Below the pieces are notes generated by a model, which worked only from the letters and a program-made list of their open reading frames with translations, had not been told where the DNA came from and searched no databases. This document shows positions 36,016 through 44,467 of a stretch of DNA of 64,000 nt, piece after piece; the stretch's first letter is position 1; each line of letters starts with the position of its first letter. The translations under genes were made by a program, and so were the position numbers. This DNA is from an uncultured Senegalimassilia sp. (lineage in GTDB: Bacteria; Actinomycetota; Coriobacteriia; Coriobacteriales; Eggerthellaceae), in assembly GCF_934636665.1 (NCBI RefSeq), contig NZ_CAKUAT010000002.1, positions 1 to 64,000 of the forward strand, in the 5' to 3' direction.

Positions 36016-36099
36016 GTGAACAGGGGACGGAGGTGTGTTCACGGAAACCTTTCGAGAACGCGAAGACCCAACGTGAACACACCTCCGTCCCCTGTTCAC
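36016..36099. repeat. Family B paired inverted repeat
   Basis: Same 27-base arms as at 34426, separated by about 30 bases. A partial arm precedes it at about 35973-36000. It lies between the left direct repeat and the HipA-like gene. Confidence 0.85.
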
Positions 36100-36228
36100 C
36101 AACACTGGGCCGTCAATGCAGTTTGACACTGAGAGTAGATGCAGCCTTTGAGCAGGTTTGCGTGCGGGTAAAGGCCATGCGGTAGAATCGCAGCACGTCG
36201 TTGCCGCAGATGAAAGGATCGGAGCCAG

Positions 36229-37584
36229 ATGATGGACGGCAAGCCGCCTGAATTCTCGCGGCTCACCCTCATGTGCCGCGACCATGAGATCGCCGAACTC
36301 ACCTGGAACCACGACCGCCAGGCCGTCACCGGCAAAACCCATATCTTCGATGCAAGCCATGCGCCGCTCATGTCAGTCGACCCGCACGGCAGCATCACAC
36401 GGGACCGGCTCTCGACCTGGTTCAAGAACAGGAGCATCCCCGACTTCCGCCCCGATGCCGTCGAGCGGCTGCGCGCCGTCGGCTTCCCGTCGGCCGCCTC
36501 CCTCATGGCGTCCGGCTTCGGAGCATCGCTGTCCGACCAATACTGGATCCGCCCGGCCGGCTCGGTTTCCACATGGCGCGACGTCAACTGCTTCGAAAAC
36601 GATTTCAGCGAAGAGCTCGGCGAGCTGCTGCTTCCGCACGACGCTTCATCTGTCCCCTCTCTCATCGAGAAGATCAGGGGCGATGCGGACATCCTCGCCT
36701 CCTCGCCCGATGCGGCGCTGAACGGCAATCTGCCGAAGCGCTGGACGATCGAAGGCGGACAACGGGTACTGGTCAAGTCGGGGCGCGCCTCCGGAAGGTT
36801 CCAAGAACCGTTCAACGAGAAGATCGCCAGTGTGCTGTGCTCGCAGCTGCTCGACGAGGGCGGCTACGTCGCCTACGAACTCGAGGACGGCGGCTTCATG
36901 AAGTGGGCCTCCCGCTGCAAGCCCATGACCGACCAGGCAACCGAGTTCGTCCCGGCCTATGCGCTGCTTTGCGCGTCGAAACGCCCCTCGGACCTGGGGC
37001 TGTACGATTTCTACGTGTCCACCTGCGCCGCCCACGGGCTCGACGTACGCAAAGACGTGGAGAAGATGCTCGTAATCGATTACCTCATGGCGAACTTCGA
37101 TAGGCATTGGAACAACTTCGGCGTGCTCATCGACAGCGAGAGCAGGGAGTGGCTCCGCGCGGCACCGATATTCGATACCGGCGCCGCCCTCTGGTGCGAC
37201 CGCGAGCTTGCCCAGCCCTTCAACGGCTACACGACCCCGCGCGCCGGCATGATGCGGCCCTTCGCCCGCAGAATCGATGACCAGGTCGAACGGAATTGCC
37301 GCGACCTCTCCTGGCTCGACCCATCCGGGTTCAAGGATTTCTCCGAGCAGGCCTGCGACATCCTGCTCGGCAATCCCTTCGTCGCCAACGAACCCGGCAG
37401 AATCGACAAGATCAGGGCCGCCATCGACCTGCGCATCAAGGCGCTGACCAGACATGCCCACGAGGTCCGTCACAGACGCGATTTCATCGTGCCCGACATG
37501 GGCGCCGCCGCGTCGGACGCAGCAGCGAAGCAGGCAGAGCGCCATCTGTGTTTTTCGAAAGCCGAGACTCGTACGAGCCTCTGA
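36229..37584 (+). CDS. HipA-like kinase-fold protein
   Basis: A 451-residue protein with a HipA_C-type kinase domain: LVKSGRASGRFQEPFNEKIA (nucleotide-binding lysine region), VIDYLMANFDRHWNNFGVL (catalytic Asp and Asn, like the D-R-H-x-x-N loop of HipA relatives) and APIFDTGAALWCD (metal-binding Asp). The N-terminal 150 residues are not the usual HipA N-domain, and no HipB-type helix-turn-helix antitoxin gene is adjacent, so it is a solo or atypical toxin-like kinase. GGAG lies four bases before the ATG; a TAGAAT box lies 41 bases upstream. The gene is bracketed by imperfect direct repeats. Confidence 0.8.
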   Translation: MMDGKPPEFSRLTLMCRDHEIAELTWNHDRQAVTGKTHIFDASHAPLMSVDPHGSITRDRLSTWFKNRSIPDFRPDAVERLRAVGFPSAASLMASGFGASLSDQYWIRPAGSVSTWRDVNCFENDFSEELGELLLPHDASSVPSLIEKIRGDADILASSPDAALNGNLPKRWTIEGGQRVLVKSGRASGRFQEPFNEKIASVLCSQLLDEGGYVAYELEDGGFMKWASRCKPMTDQATEFVPAYALLCASKRPSDLGLYDFYVSTCAAHGLDVRKDVEKMLVIDYLMANFDRHWNNFGVLIDSESREWLRAAPIFDTGAALWCDRELAQPFNGYTTPRAGMMRPFARRIDDQVERNCRDLSWLDPSGFKDFSEQACDILLGNPFVANEPGRIDKIRAAIDLRIKALTRHAHEVRHRRDFIVPDMGAAASDAAAKQAERHLCFSKAETRTSL

Positions 37585-37651
37585 GCATCGCAAAAAGGCT
37601 GCATATACGGCCTTTTGGGCTTCCTGCCGCTTCTCGGGCACGAGAGCAAAC
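37585..37651. repeat. Right direct repeat around the HipA-like gene
   Basis: Begins at the base after the TGA stop of the HipA-like gene and matches 35911-35979. It includes the hairpin AAAAAGGC-TGCATATACG-GCCTTTT, which should end transcripts from either side. Confidence 0.7.
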
Positions 37652-37714
37652 GGCGCCGCACCGCTTATGCGCTAGCGCAGGGCTGGCTATAGGGATTGCC
37701 GCAAAATCGCCCTC

Positions 37715-37845
37715 GCGTGAATATACCGAGCATGATAAGATGAGAACGTACCAGCGAAGCCCGGTGGGATTAAGGGTCACGGGCGGAGCCAGTATTAACG
37801 AGTTAGGGTCGGTTGCCGCCGGCCCTTTCTATTTCTCCTGGACTT
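37715..37845 (+). ncRNA. Possible RNA convergent to the 41-aa peptide gene
   Basis: The plus strand has a TAAGAT box near 37737 and ends with GGGTCGG-TTGCCG-CCGGCCC-TTTCT (37806-37832), a terminator-like hairpin. An RNA between them would overlap the 3' end of the minus-strand peptide gene, as antitoxin RNAs do in type I systems. The promoter is weak and the idea unproven. Confidence 0.3.
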
Positions 37846-37954
37846 CGTCCACTCGCTTATTTTTCTTCCGCCCACAAAGGTCGACAGCCATAAGAAGCAC
37901 TGCCAACCAATTCGGTAACACCGACAAGATGAAACTCAGAATTTCTTTCAGCAT
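37829..37954 (-). CDS. 41-aa hydrophobic peptide, type I toxin-like
   Basis: MLKEILSFILSVLPNWLAVL continues hydrophobic for a few residues and ends in a charged tail (GRKKNKRVDEVQEK): one transmembrane helix with a basic cytoplasmic end, the layout of small membrane toxins of type I toxin-antitoxin systems and of signalling micropeptides. AGAGG lies nine bases before the ATG. No relative recognised. It lies alone between the HipA-like module and family B repeats, with a possible convergent RNA. Confidence 0.5.
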   Translation of the reverse strand: MLKEILSFILSVLPNWLAVLLMAVDLCGRKKNKRVDEVQEK

Positions 37955-38125
37955 AAGGCATCGCCTCTTCCTACATAGGTCGAAGCTCCGCCCGCGTTGG
38001 ACTTCGCTGGCTTCGCTAGTATAGCAAATATAGTACATGTGTTCTATCTATTCGATACCTGTGAGCGTCATTCAAATGCAACGAAACGCTCCTCTGACGC
38101 GCTCAGCCCTGGCGGTCCAAGACAG

Positions 38126-38211
38126 GTGAACAGGGGACGGAGGTGTGTTCACGGGAGATACCCAGGAACACAAGGAACCATCGCGTGAACACACCTCCGT
38201 CCCCTGTTCAC
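38126..38211. repeat. Family B paired inverted repeat
   Basis: Both 27-base arms are intact (GTGAACAGGGGACGGAGG... and complement), about 32 bases apart. It lies between the island and the purM terminator. Confidence 0.85.
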
Positions 38212-38273
38212 CCCTCGCCGCCCGAAAGGGCTTCACCCCGCAATGCGCGCAGGCGCAAGGTTTTCCGCGCATC

Positions 38274-38300
38274 AAAAAAGGACCGCGGAAGCGGTCCTTT
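38274..38300 (-). terminator. purM terminator
   Basis: GGACCGC-GGAA-GCGGTCC stem, followed on the minus strand by six T residues, 33 bases after the purM stop. Confidence 0.85.
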
Positions 38301-38332
38301 CGGTTATGCAAGCTGTAACGCCGAAGCGGGGC

Positions 38333-39415
38333 CTAGCCCTGGTACCCGTACAGGTTGCCTTCGCCCGTGTACTGCACGTCGCCGTTGCCGGAGACGATGC
38401 GGCCGACGCGATAGGTCTTCTCGCCGGCTTCGACCAGAGCGGCCTCGACTTCCTCGGCGCGCGCGGGGTCCACGATCAAGATCATGCCCACGCCCATGTT
38501 GAACGTCTTGAGCGCCTGCGGCTCGGACAGCTCGGCGGCGTCGCACACGTACTTCGCCACGGCCGGCACGGGCCAGGTGCCCAGGTCAACCTGCGCGTCA
38601 ACGCGCTCGTTCAACGCACGGTTGAGGTTCTCGGAGATGCCGCCGCCCGTGATGTGGGCCAGCGCACGCACAGCGCCCGGGCACGCCTTCAGCGTGCCGA
38701 GCACCTGCTTCACGTAGATGCGCGTAGGCGCGAGCAGCGCGTCGGCCACGGATTGGCCGTCCAGCGCCTCCACCGGCGCCAGCAGCTCTTCGCGGCTTTT
38801 GCCCTCCACGCACACCTTGCGGGCCAGCGAGTAGCCGTTGGAATGCAGGCCCGAGGATGCCAGGCCGATGAGCACGTCGCCCTCGGACACGCTTTCGGGG
38901 TCGAGCATCTTCGGCTTGTCGACCACGCCCACGGTGAAGCCGGACAGGTCGTAGTCGTCGGGATCCATGACGCCCGGGTGCTCGGCCATCTCGCCGCCGA
39001 TGAGCGCGCAGCCCGCCTGACGGCAGCCCTCGCCGATGCCGGCGACGACCTCGGCCACGTGCTCCTTGCGCAGCTTGCCGATGGCGATGTAGTCCAGGAA
39101 GAACAACGGCTCGGCGCCGCACGCCAGGATGTCGTTGACGCACATGGCCACCAGATCGATGCCCACCGTGCCGTGCTTGCCGGCCAGCTGGGCCACCTTG
39201 AGCTTCGTACCCACGCCGTCGGTGCCGGAAACCAGCAGCGGCTCGGCCATGTCCTTGGCCGCCGCGATGCTGAACAGGCCGCCGAAGCCGCCGATGTCGC
39301 CGACGACCTCCGGGCGATACGTGGAGTGCACCGTCTCCTTGATGGCGTCGACGGCGCGAGCGCCCTCGGCGGTGTCCACGCCTGCTGCCTGGTACGTAAC
39401 TTCCTGCTTCGTCAC
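38333..39415 (-). CDS. purM: Phosphoribosylformylglycinamidine cyclo-ligase
   Basis: AIR synthetase of purine synthesis, 360 residues. After TYQAAGVDTAEGARAVDAIK come GGFGGLFSI, LLVSGTDGVGTKLKVAQL (the conserved GTDGVGTK), DLVAMCVNDILACGAEPLFF and the C-terminal GGGISENLNRAL and FNMGVGMILIV, all diagnostic. GTG at 39415 has AAGGAG six bases upstream; reading open to 39475 has no ribosome site. The 245 bases between it and purF are full of palindromic repeats, yet order and strand indicate a former purF-M-N-H operon whose second half (purN, purH) is now at 18-22 kb. Confidence 0.95.
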   Translation of the reverse strand: MTKQEVTYQAAGVDTAEGARAVDAIKETVHSTYRPEVVGDIGGFGGLFSIAAAKDMAEPLLVSGTDGVGTKLKVAQLAGKHGTVGIDLVAMCVNDILACGAEPLFFLDYIAIGKLRKEHVAEVVAGIGEGCRQAGCALIGGEMAEHPGVMDPDDYDLSGFTVGVVDKPKMLDPESVSEGDVLIGLASSGLHSNGYSLARKVCVEGKSREELLAPVEALDGQSVADALLAPTRIYVKQVLGTLKACPGAVRALAHITGGGISENLNRALNERVDAQVDLGTWPVPAVAKYVCDAAELSEPQALKTFNMGVGMILIVDPARAEEVEAALVEAGEKTYRVGRIVSGNGDVQYTGEGNLYGYQG

Positions 39416-39490
39416 TGGATGCTCCTTATCTGATAGGCGGGAACCCGACCGACCCTGCGGCCAGCGTTCCCGCACCGTTAACCTGCTAAA

Positions 39491-39646
39491 ACCCGAACAC
39501 TTCGGGGACGTACCCCTATCTGCCCGGATTCGCGCGAACCGCGGACAACTGGCGCCGAACGCACCTCCGTCCCCCGTTCGCGATCAGGGACCCGTTCCCG
39601 TCCGCCCAACTCCGGACACTTAGTGCTACGTCCCCGAACTGTCCGG
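39491..39646. repeat. Repeat cluster between purF and purM
   Basis: A degenerate family A copy at 39491-39529, a degenerate single family B arm at 39556-39582 and a good family A copy at 39612-39646 (CCGGACACTTAG, CTACGTCCCC, GAACTGTCCGG). Confidence 0.7.
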
Positions 39647-39660
39647 CGTGCTTGCGCTTG

Positions 39661-41166
39661 CTAGACGCTGACCTGGGTGTTCTCGGCTTCTTGCGCTTCC
39701 TTTTCGTAGGCGGCGGCGAAGTCGGCCTTGGTCATGAAGCTGTTGCGCGCGGTGTAGGCGGGGATGTCCACGGGGTACTCGCCCGAGAAGCATGCCTCGC
39801 AGTAGCCCGGCGTGCGCACGTCGGGCAGGCTGTCGCGCAGGCCCTGCAGGCTGATGAACGCCAGCGAGTCGGCGCCCATCCACTCGCACATCTCGTCGTT
39901 GGTCATGTTCGCTGCGATCAGCTGGTCGCGCGTGTCGGTGTCGATGCCGTAGAAGCACGGCCACATGACCTCGGGGCTGACGATGCGCATGTGCACCTCG
40001 GTGGCGCCGGCGTCGCGCAGCATCTCGATGAGCTTCTTCGACGTGTTGCCGCGCACGATGGAGTCGTCGATGACCACCAGGCGCTTGCCGCGGATGACGG
40101 AAGGCAGCGGGTTGAGCTTCAGGCGGATGCCCAGCTGGCGCATGGCCTGCGTGGGCTGGATGAACGTGCGGCCCACGTAGCGGTTCTTCACGATGCCGTC
40201 CGAATACGGGATGCCGCTTTCGAAGGCGAAGCCCATGGCCGACGGGATGCCGCTGTCGGGCACGCCGAGCACCAGGTCGGCATCGGCCGGCGCCTCGCGG
40301 GCCAAGATGCGGCCCATGTTGCGGCGCGCCTGGTAGACCGACTGGCCGTCCATAATGGAGTCGGGGCGGGCGAAGTACACGTACTCGAAGATGCAGCTGG
40401 CGCGCTTTCGCGGCTCGACGCCCTGCTCGGAGGTGACGCCCTCCTTGTTGAAGCGCACGATCTCGCCGGGCTCGACGTCGCGCACGTATTCTGCGCCCAC
40501 GATGTCCAGGCCGCAGGTTTCGCTGGAAACCACCCAGCCGCGATCATCGGGCAGCTTGCCGATGCACAGCGGGCGGATGCCGTTGGGGTCGCGGAACGCG
40601 TACAGCGTGTCGGGGCTGGCCAGCACCATGGCGTAGGCGCCCTCCATGTACTGCATGGCGTAGCGAATGCCCTCGCGCAGATGATGCGTCTTCTGCGTGA
40701 CGCTGCCGATGGCCTTGGCGGCCACCTCGGAGTCGGTGCCCGCGCGCAGCTGGATGCCCTCGTCGATCAGGCGGGCGCGCAGGCTGTTGGTGTTCACCAG
40801 GGTGCCGTTGTGCGCCAGCGCGATGAGGATCTCATCGATGGCCGAGATGTGCGGCTGCGCGGCCTCCCACGACGCCGCGGCGCCGCTGGTGGAATAGCGC
40901 GCGTGGCCCACGGCCACATAGCCTTCGAGCGCGGCCAGGCGCGACTCGTCGAACACCTGGGTGACCAGGCCCAGGTCCTTCGACACCATGATGGTCTCGC
41001 CATCGCCCACGGCGATGCCGGCCGACTCCTGCCCACGGTGCTGCAACGCCTGCAGGCCGAAGCACGTCATGCGTGCAACGTCCTCGCCGGGGGCGAACAC
41101 GCCGAACACGGCGCACTCCTCCTCCAAGCGGTCGGGGCGCTCTCCCGGCAGAATCGAGGTGCTCAT
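39661..41166 (-). CDS. purF: Amidophosphoribosyltransferase
   Basis: First enzyme of purine synthesis, 501 residues. A short propeptide ends at the glutaminase nucleophile Cys18 (LEEECAVFGVFAP). The Ntn domain shows LQHRGQESAGIA and GHARYSTSG; the PRTase domain has VVIDDSIVRGNTSKKLIEML (PRPP loop). WPCFYGID and GYCEACFSGEYP place the cysteines of the 4Fe-4S cluster of the Bacillus-type enzyme, an oxygen-sensitive form. AAAGGAG is eight bases upstream of the ATG. The start codon overlaps the stop of the sortase gene by ATGA. Confidence 0.96.
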   Translation of the reverse strand: MSTSILPGERPDRLEEECAVFGVFAPGEDVARMTCFGLQALQHRGQESAGIAVGDGETIMVSKDLGLVTQVFDESRLAALEGYVAVGHARYSTSGAAASWEAAQPHISAIDEILIALAHNGTLVNTNSLRARLIDEGIQLRAGTDSEVAAKAIGSVTQKTHHLREGIRYAMQYMEGAYAMVLASPDTLYAFRDPNGIRPLCIGKLPDDRGWVVSSETCGLDIVGAEYVRDVEPGEIVRFNKEGVTSEQGVEPRKRASCIFEYVYFARPDSIMDGQSVYQARRNMGRILAREAPADADLVLGVPDSGIPSAMGFAFESGIPYSDGIVKNRYVGRTFIQPTQAMRQLGIRLKLNPLPSVIRGKRLVVIDDSIVRGNTSKKLIEMLRDAGATEVHMRIVSPEVMWPCFYGIDTDTRDQLIAANMTNDEMCEWMGADSLAFISLQGLRDSLPDVRTPGYCEACFSGEYPVDIPAYTARNSFMTKADFAAAYEKEAQEAENTQVSV

Positions 41167-42155
41167 GCTGCTGTCTCCTTTGCCGCTTCGCTGACGGCGG
41201 CCACGTCCTCGGGGTTGATGCTGCTATCGTCGGCAACGGCGCTGCTTGCCGCTGCTGTTGAACCGGATTCGTACGCGAACAGCACCCACCGGCCGTTGCT
41301 GGCCAGGTTATCGCAGGTGGAGAACGCGAACGTGTGCTTCATATCGGCGGCGGAGGGAAGGCCCGCCACCGCGACCACGGAGCGGTCGACCTTGTCCTGC
41401 ACGTAGGCCTGGCGCTCCTGCTCGTTGGCGAACGCCGTTTGAGCCAGGGGATCGTCAGCCGCGCAATGCACGATGGAGAAGGTGGTGAGCTGGTAGTTCA
41501 CCGTAGGCGTGAACACGTACACGGTGCGATGCCCGTTGAACGTGTCCGCGTCGCCGAAATCGGCGAAGGGCGAGAACATGGAGCCGTCGTTCATGTGATG
41601 GCCGTACACGATGTTGTTCGCATCGGAGAAGTCGGCGGCGTTGGCCGCGGACAGGAAGATGCTGCCGAACGACACCCAGCTGGTCTGCCCGTAGAAATCG
41701 GTTTTGAGATAGTGCTCGTCGTCGGTGCCGTGCACTATGGGGAAGTTGACGGTGGTGCCGGGAACGTAAATCCACCCCACCACGTCGGGGTTGATGGCTC
41801 GCAAGGCGTCCCAGTCGACGGTGAAGCTTGCAAGGTCCATGCGCTGAAGCGCGGCGGCATCGGGGGCGTTGAAGCCGATCTGCTCGAGCTGCTTGTTGTT
41901 CTGCTGACCGTGCCAATAGCCGTAGCCGATGAAGGCCAGCGCGCCGGCGGCGCATACGAACACGATAAGGGAGATGACGAAGACGACGTGCCACACGCCG
42001 CCCGAGCGCTTGGGCTTGCGCCTGCCCTGGGAGACGGAAACAGGCCGCACGGGACCTTGCCCTTGCGGGGCCGCGTGCGCGCCGCGCGATCGTGCGCGGT
42101 TATGCTGGTATTCGGACAATTCTCGCCTTCCCAAGCGTCGGAGCGCGCAACGCAC
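41163..42155 (-). CDS. Class B sortase
   Basis: A transpeptidase that attaches surface proteins to peptidoglycan. A polar N-terminus of about 53 residues precedes one membrane helix (VVFVISLIVFVCAAGALAFIGY); the extracytoplasmic domain has NIVYGHHMNDGSMF (catalytic His), FAFSTCDNL (catalytic Cys) and GRWVLFAYES (catalytic Arg). The extra helix and the TLTTC-equivalent STCD fit class B. GTG at 42155 follows GGAGG by nine bases; a TTG at 42119 is an alternative. It overlaps purF by ATGA, an odd operon partner. The giant adhesin encoded about 2.3 kb upstream is a plausible client (inference). Confidence 0.88.
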   Translation of the reverse strand: MRCALRRLGRRELSEYQHNRARSRGAHAAPQGQGPVRPVSVSQGRRKPKRSGGVWHVVFVISLIVFVCAAGALAFIGYGYWHGQQNNKQLEQIGFNAPDAAALQRMDLASFTVDWDALRAINPDVVGWIYVPGTTVNFPIVHGTDDEHYLKTDFYGQTSWVSFGSIFLSAANAADFSDANNIVYGHHMNDGSMFSPFADFGDADTFNGHRTVYVFTPTVNYQLTTFSIVHCAADDPLAQTAFANEQERQAYVQDKVDRSVVAVAGLPSAADMKHTFAFSTCDNLASNGRWVLFAYESGSTAAASSAVADDSSINPEDVAAVSEAAKETAA

Positions 42156-42376
42156 GCAAGGACGCCTCCGCAGTAGCTCGGAAACCTCATCTACCTGTTA
42201 CATAGTACGAAACATCCCCAGGTCGGGGGACACGCCGCCGGCGAAATGCCCCAAATCAACGCAGGATGTTCGAAAAACCGCCCAGCACCCGCGCCGAAAA
42301 CGCAAGGGAGCGCACCATGCGCAACGCACGGCACGCTCCCCCGCCTCGGACTGCCGCTAGGCATTCCGCGTTCGGC

Positions 42377-42475
42377 TTACTTCTTCTTCATCTCGTCGAG
42401 AAAGCCCTTCAAGATGAAGCCGATGATCACGATGACGATGACCGCCACTATAACCGGAATAGTCCAACTTGGCAT
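42377..42475 (-). CDS. 32-aa single-helix membrane peptide
   Basis: The frame reads MPSWTIPVIVAVIVIVIIGF and ends with a basic-acidic tail (LKGFLDEMKKK). It is one hydrophobic helix with an inside-positive C-terminus. AAGGGG lies seven bases before the ATG. No relative recognised. It stands alone between the polyphosphate:AMP phosphotransferase gene and the sortase gene. The remaining intergenic sequence (42156-42571) shows only a hairpin, GGGAGCG...CGCTCCC, at about 42308-42341. Confidence 0.55.
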   Translation of the reverse strand: MPSWTIPVIVAVIVIVIIGFILKGFLDEMKKK

Positions 42476-42571
42476 GATGCAACCCCTTTTCATCTATATA
42501 TACGTCGGCCGACTCCTAAACCGGCCGACGCCCTGCACCCAATGTGGTTATCGAGCAATAGTACCGCGCCT

Positions 42572-44311
42572 TCACTCGCCGTGCAACCGCACCTCGAGCG
42601 CGTCGTTGATGACCTCGAGCGCCTTGACGCGGGCGAAGCGCTTGTCGTCGGATTCCAGCACGATCCACGGCGCGAACGGCGTGGACGTCAGGCGGAACAT
42701 GTCCTCAACCGCGCTTTTGTACTGGGGATACTTGTCGCGATTGCGCCAGTCCTCGTCGGTGATCTTCCACTGCTTCGCAGGGTCTTCCTGACGGGCGCGG
42801 AAACGGGCAAGCTGCTCTTCCTGGCTGACATCCACCCAGAACTTCAGCAGCACGGCGCCCCAGCGCACAAGCTCCTGCTCGAACTCGTTGATCTCGTCGT
42901 AGGCGCGCGCCCACTGGGCATCGGTGGCGAAACCCTCTACGCGCTCGACCAGCACGCGGCCGTACCAGCTGCGGTCGTAGATACCCACGTGCCCCGCCTT
43001 GGGAAGGCGCGTCCAGTAACGCCACAGGTGAGGGTGGGCAAGCTCGGGCTTGGTGGGCGCCGGGCTGGGGAAGATGGTGTAGGCGCGCGCATCGAGGGCC
43101 TGGGCCACGCGCTTGATGGCGCCGCCCTTGCCCGCTGCGTCCCAGCCCTCGAACATGAGCACGAGCGGGACGCGCGCCTGGTACATCTCCATCTCCAGCT
43201 TGTTCAGGCGCTTCTGCTGCTTTTTCAGGCGGTCCTTGTACTCTTCGTGGTCGAGGACCAGGCTGTGATCGACCTCGTCAAGGCTGGGAACCTTATCCAC
43301 GATGCGGAAACGGCTTGCTCGCGGGGCGTGCGCGGCCTGCGCCGCCGCCTGCGCCGCGGCGGCTTGCGCGACGGCCTGCTGCTGCTCGGGGGAACGACCC
43401 TCCAGCGGGACCTCCTCGGCCGCGCCGGAGCTGTTGGCCTGCGCCTTCGCAGCGGCCGCAAGGGCGGCGGGGTCCTTCTTCGCATGAAGCGCCTTGTCGA
43501 GCGCGTCGACCAGCGTCTCGGTGATCTTGAGGTTGGCGCGGCGTTTGTCCTCGCCGTTGATCAGGTGCCACGGCGCATAGGAGAAGTCGCTGCCCTCGAG
43601 CAGGTTGTCGTACAGGCGGTACGCCTCCTCGTATTCGCCGATGGTGGCCATCTTGCCGTCGGACACGCGCCAGGCGGTGGCGGGGTCGCGGCGCAGGCGC
43701 GTCAGGCGCTTGCGCTGGGCTTCCTTGGTCACGTGGACGAAGAACTTCACCACCACGTAGCCGTCGTCGGTGAGCTGCTTCTCGAAGTCGGCGGAGCTGG
43801 CAAGGGCGCCGCGCAGCGCATCGATGTGGCGCTCCTCGGCGGCCTCGCGCACGGCGCGCGCCACGGTGGCGCGGGGGTGGAGCACCTTGCCGTTTTTGAT
43901 CTTCACCTCGCCGAACTGGGTGTAGAGCATGCGCTGCACGGCCGAGGTGTACCACCCGCGGTCGTAGAAGGTGATGGTGCCGCGACCGCCGAGCGCCTTC
44001 CAGAACTGCTGCATCATGGGATAGAAGCCGCCCACGCCGTGCTCGGCGCCCGCGAACGACGCCGCGTCGACGGCGTTGAAGTTCTCGGTGACGTACACGC
44101 TGGTGGCGCGGGCGTCCAGGTTGTACATAAGGTCGGAGATGCGGCTGCCCTTGCCCGCGCCGTTCCAACCTTCGAACAGCACCACGAGCCCCACGCCGGC
44201 GGCGCGCGCCTCCTGCTGCAGCACCACCAAGCGCTCGGTGAGCGCGTCGCGGCGCGCCTTGTACTCTTCCTTCGGAAGCGGTTCCTCAGAGAAATCGACG
44301 GTCTCCAGCAT
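42572..44311 (-). CDS. pap: Polyphosphate:AMP phosphotransferase (two-domain PPK2)
   Basis: A 579-residue fusion of two PPK2 domains, the class that uses polyphosphate to make ADP from AMP. Domain 1 (about residues 10-270) has LFEGWNGAGKGSR as Walker A and FYDRGWY as lid; domain 2 (about 310-570) has MFEGWDAAGKGGA and IYDRSWYGRVLVERVEGF. An Ala/Gln-rich linker joins them. In the family the C-terminal copy is catalytic. GGAGGG precedes the ATG. With ppx and ppk1 on the far side of the adhesin gene, three polyphosphate genes sit within 17 kb. Confidence 0.92.
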   Translation of the reverse strand: MLETVDFSEEPLPKEEYKARRDALTERLVVLQQEARAAGVGLVVLFEGWNGAGKGSRISDLMYNLDARATSVYVTENFNAVDAASFAGAEHGVGGFYPMMQQFWKALGGRGTITFYDRGWYTSAVQRMLYTQFGEVKIKNGKVLHPRATVARAVREAAEERHIDALRGALASSADFEKQLTDDGYVVVKFFVHVTKEAQRKRLTRLRRDPATAWRVSDGKMATIGEYEEAYRLYDNLLEGSDFSYAPWHLINGEDKRRANLKITETLVDALDKALHAKKDPAALAAAAKAQANSSGAAEEVPLEGRSPEQQQAVAQAAAAQAAAQAAHAPRASRFRIVDKVPSLDEVDHSLVLDHEEYKDRLKKQQKRLNKLEMEMYQARVPLVLMFEGWDAAGKGGAIKRVAQALDARAYTIFPSPAPTKPELAHPHLWRYWTRLPKAGHVGIYDRSWYGRVLVERVEGFATDAQWARAYDEINEFEQELVRWGAVLLKFWVDVSQEEQLARFRARQEDPAKQWKITDEDWRNRDKYPQYKSAVEDMFRLTSTPFAPWIVLESDDKRFARVKALEVINDALEVRLHGE

Positions 44312-44467
44312 AGGCGGCCCTCCCCTTCACAATCGATACCATCCCGCACGGCTAGCGGCCCCATATAGCGCGACGGCGCGTGCAGCATGGCGGGAATCCT
44401 TGCCTTCATGCTAGCACACGCCGAAGCGGGAACGGCGGCGACGGGAAATCGTAACCAACCGTTGACT

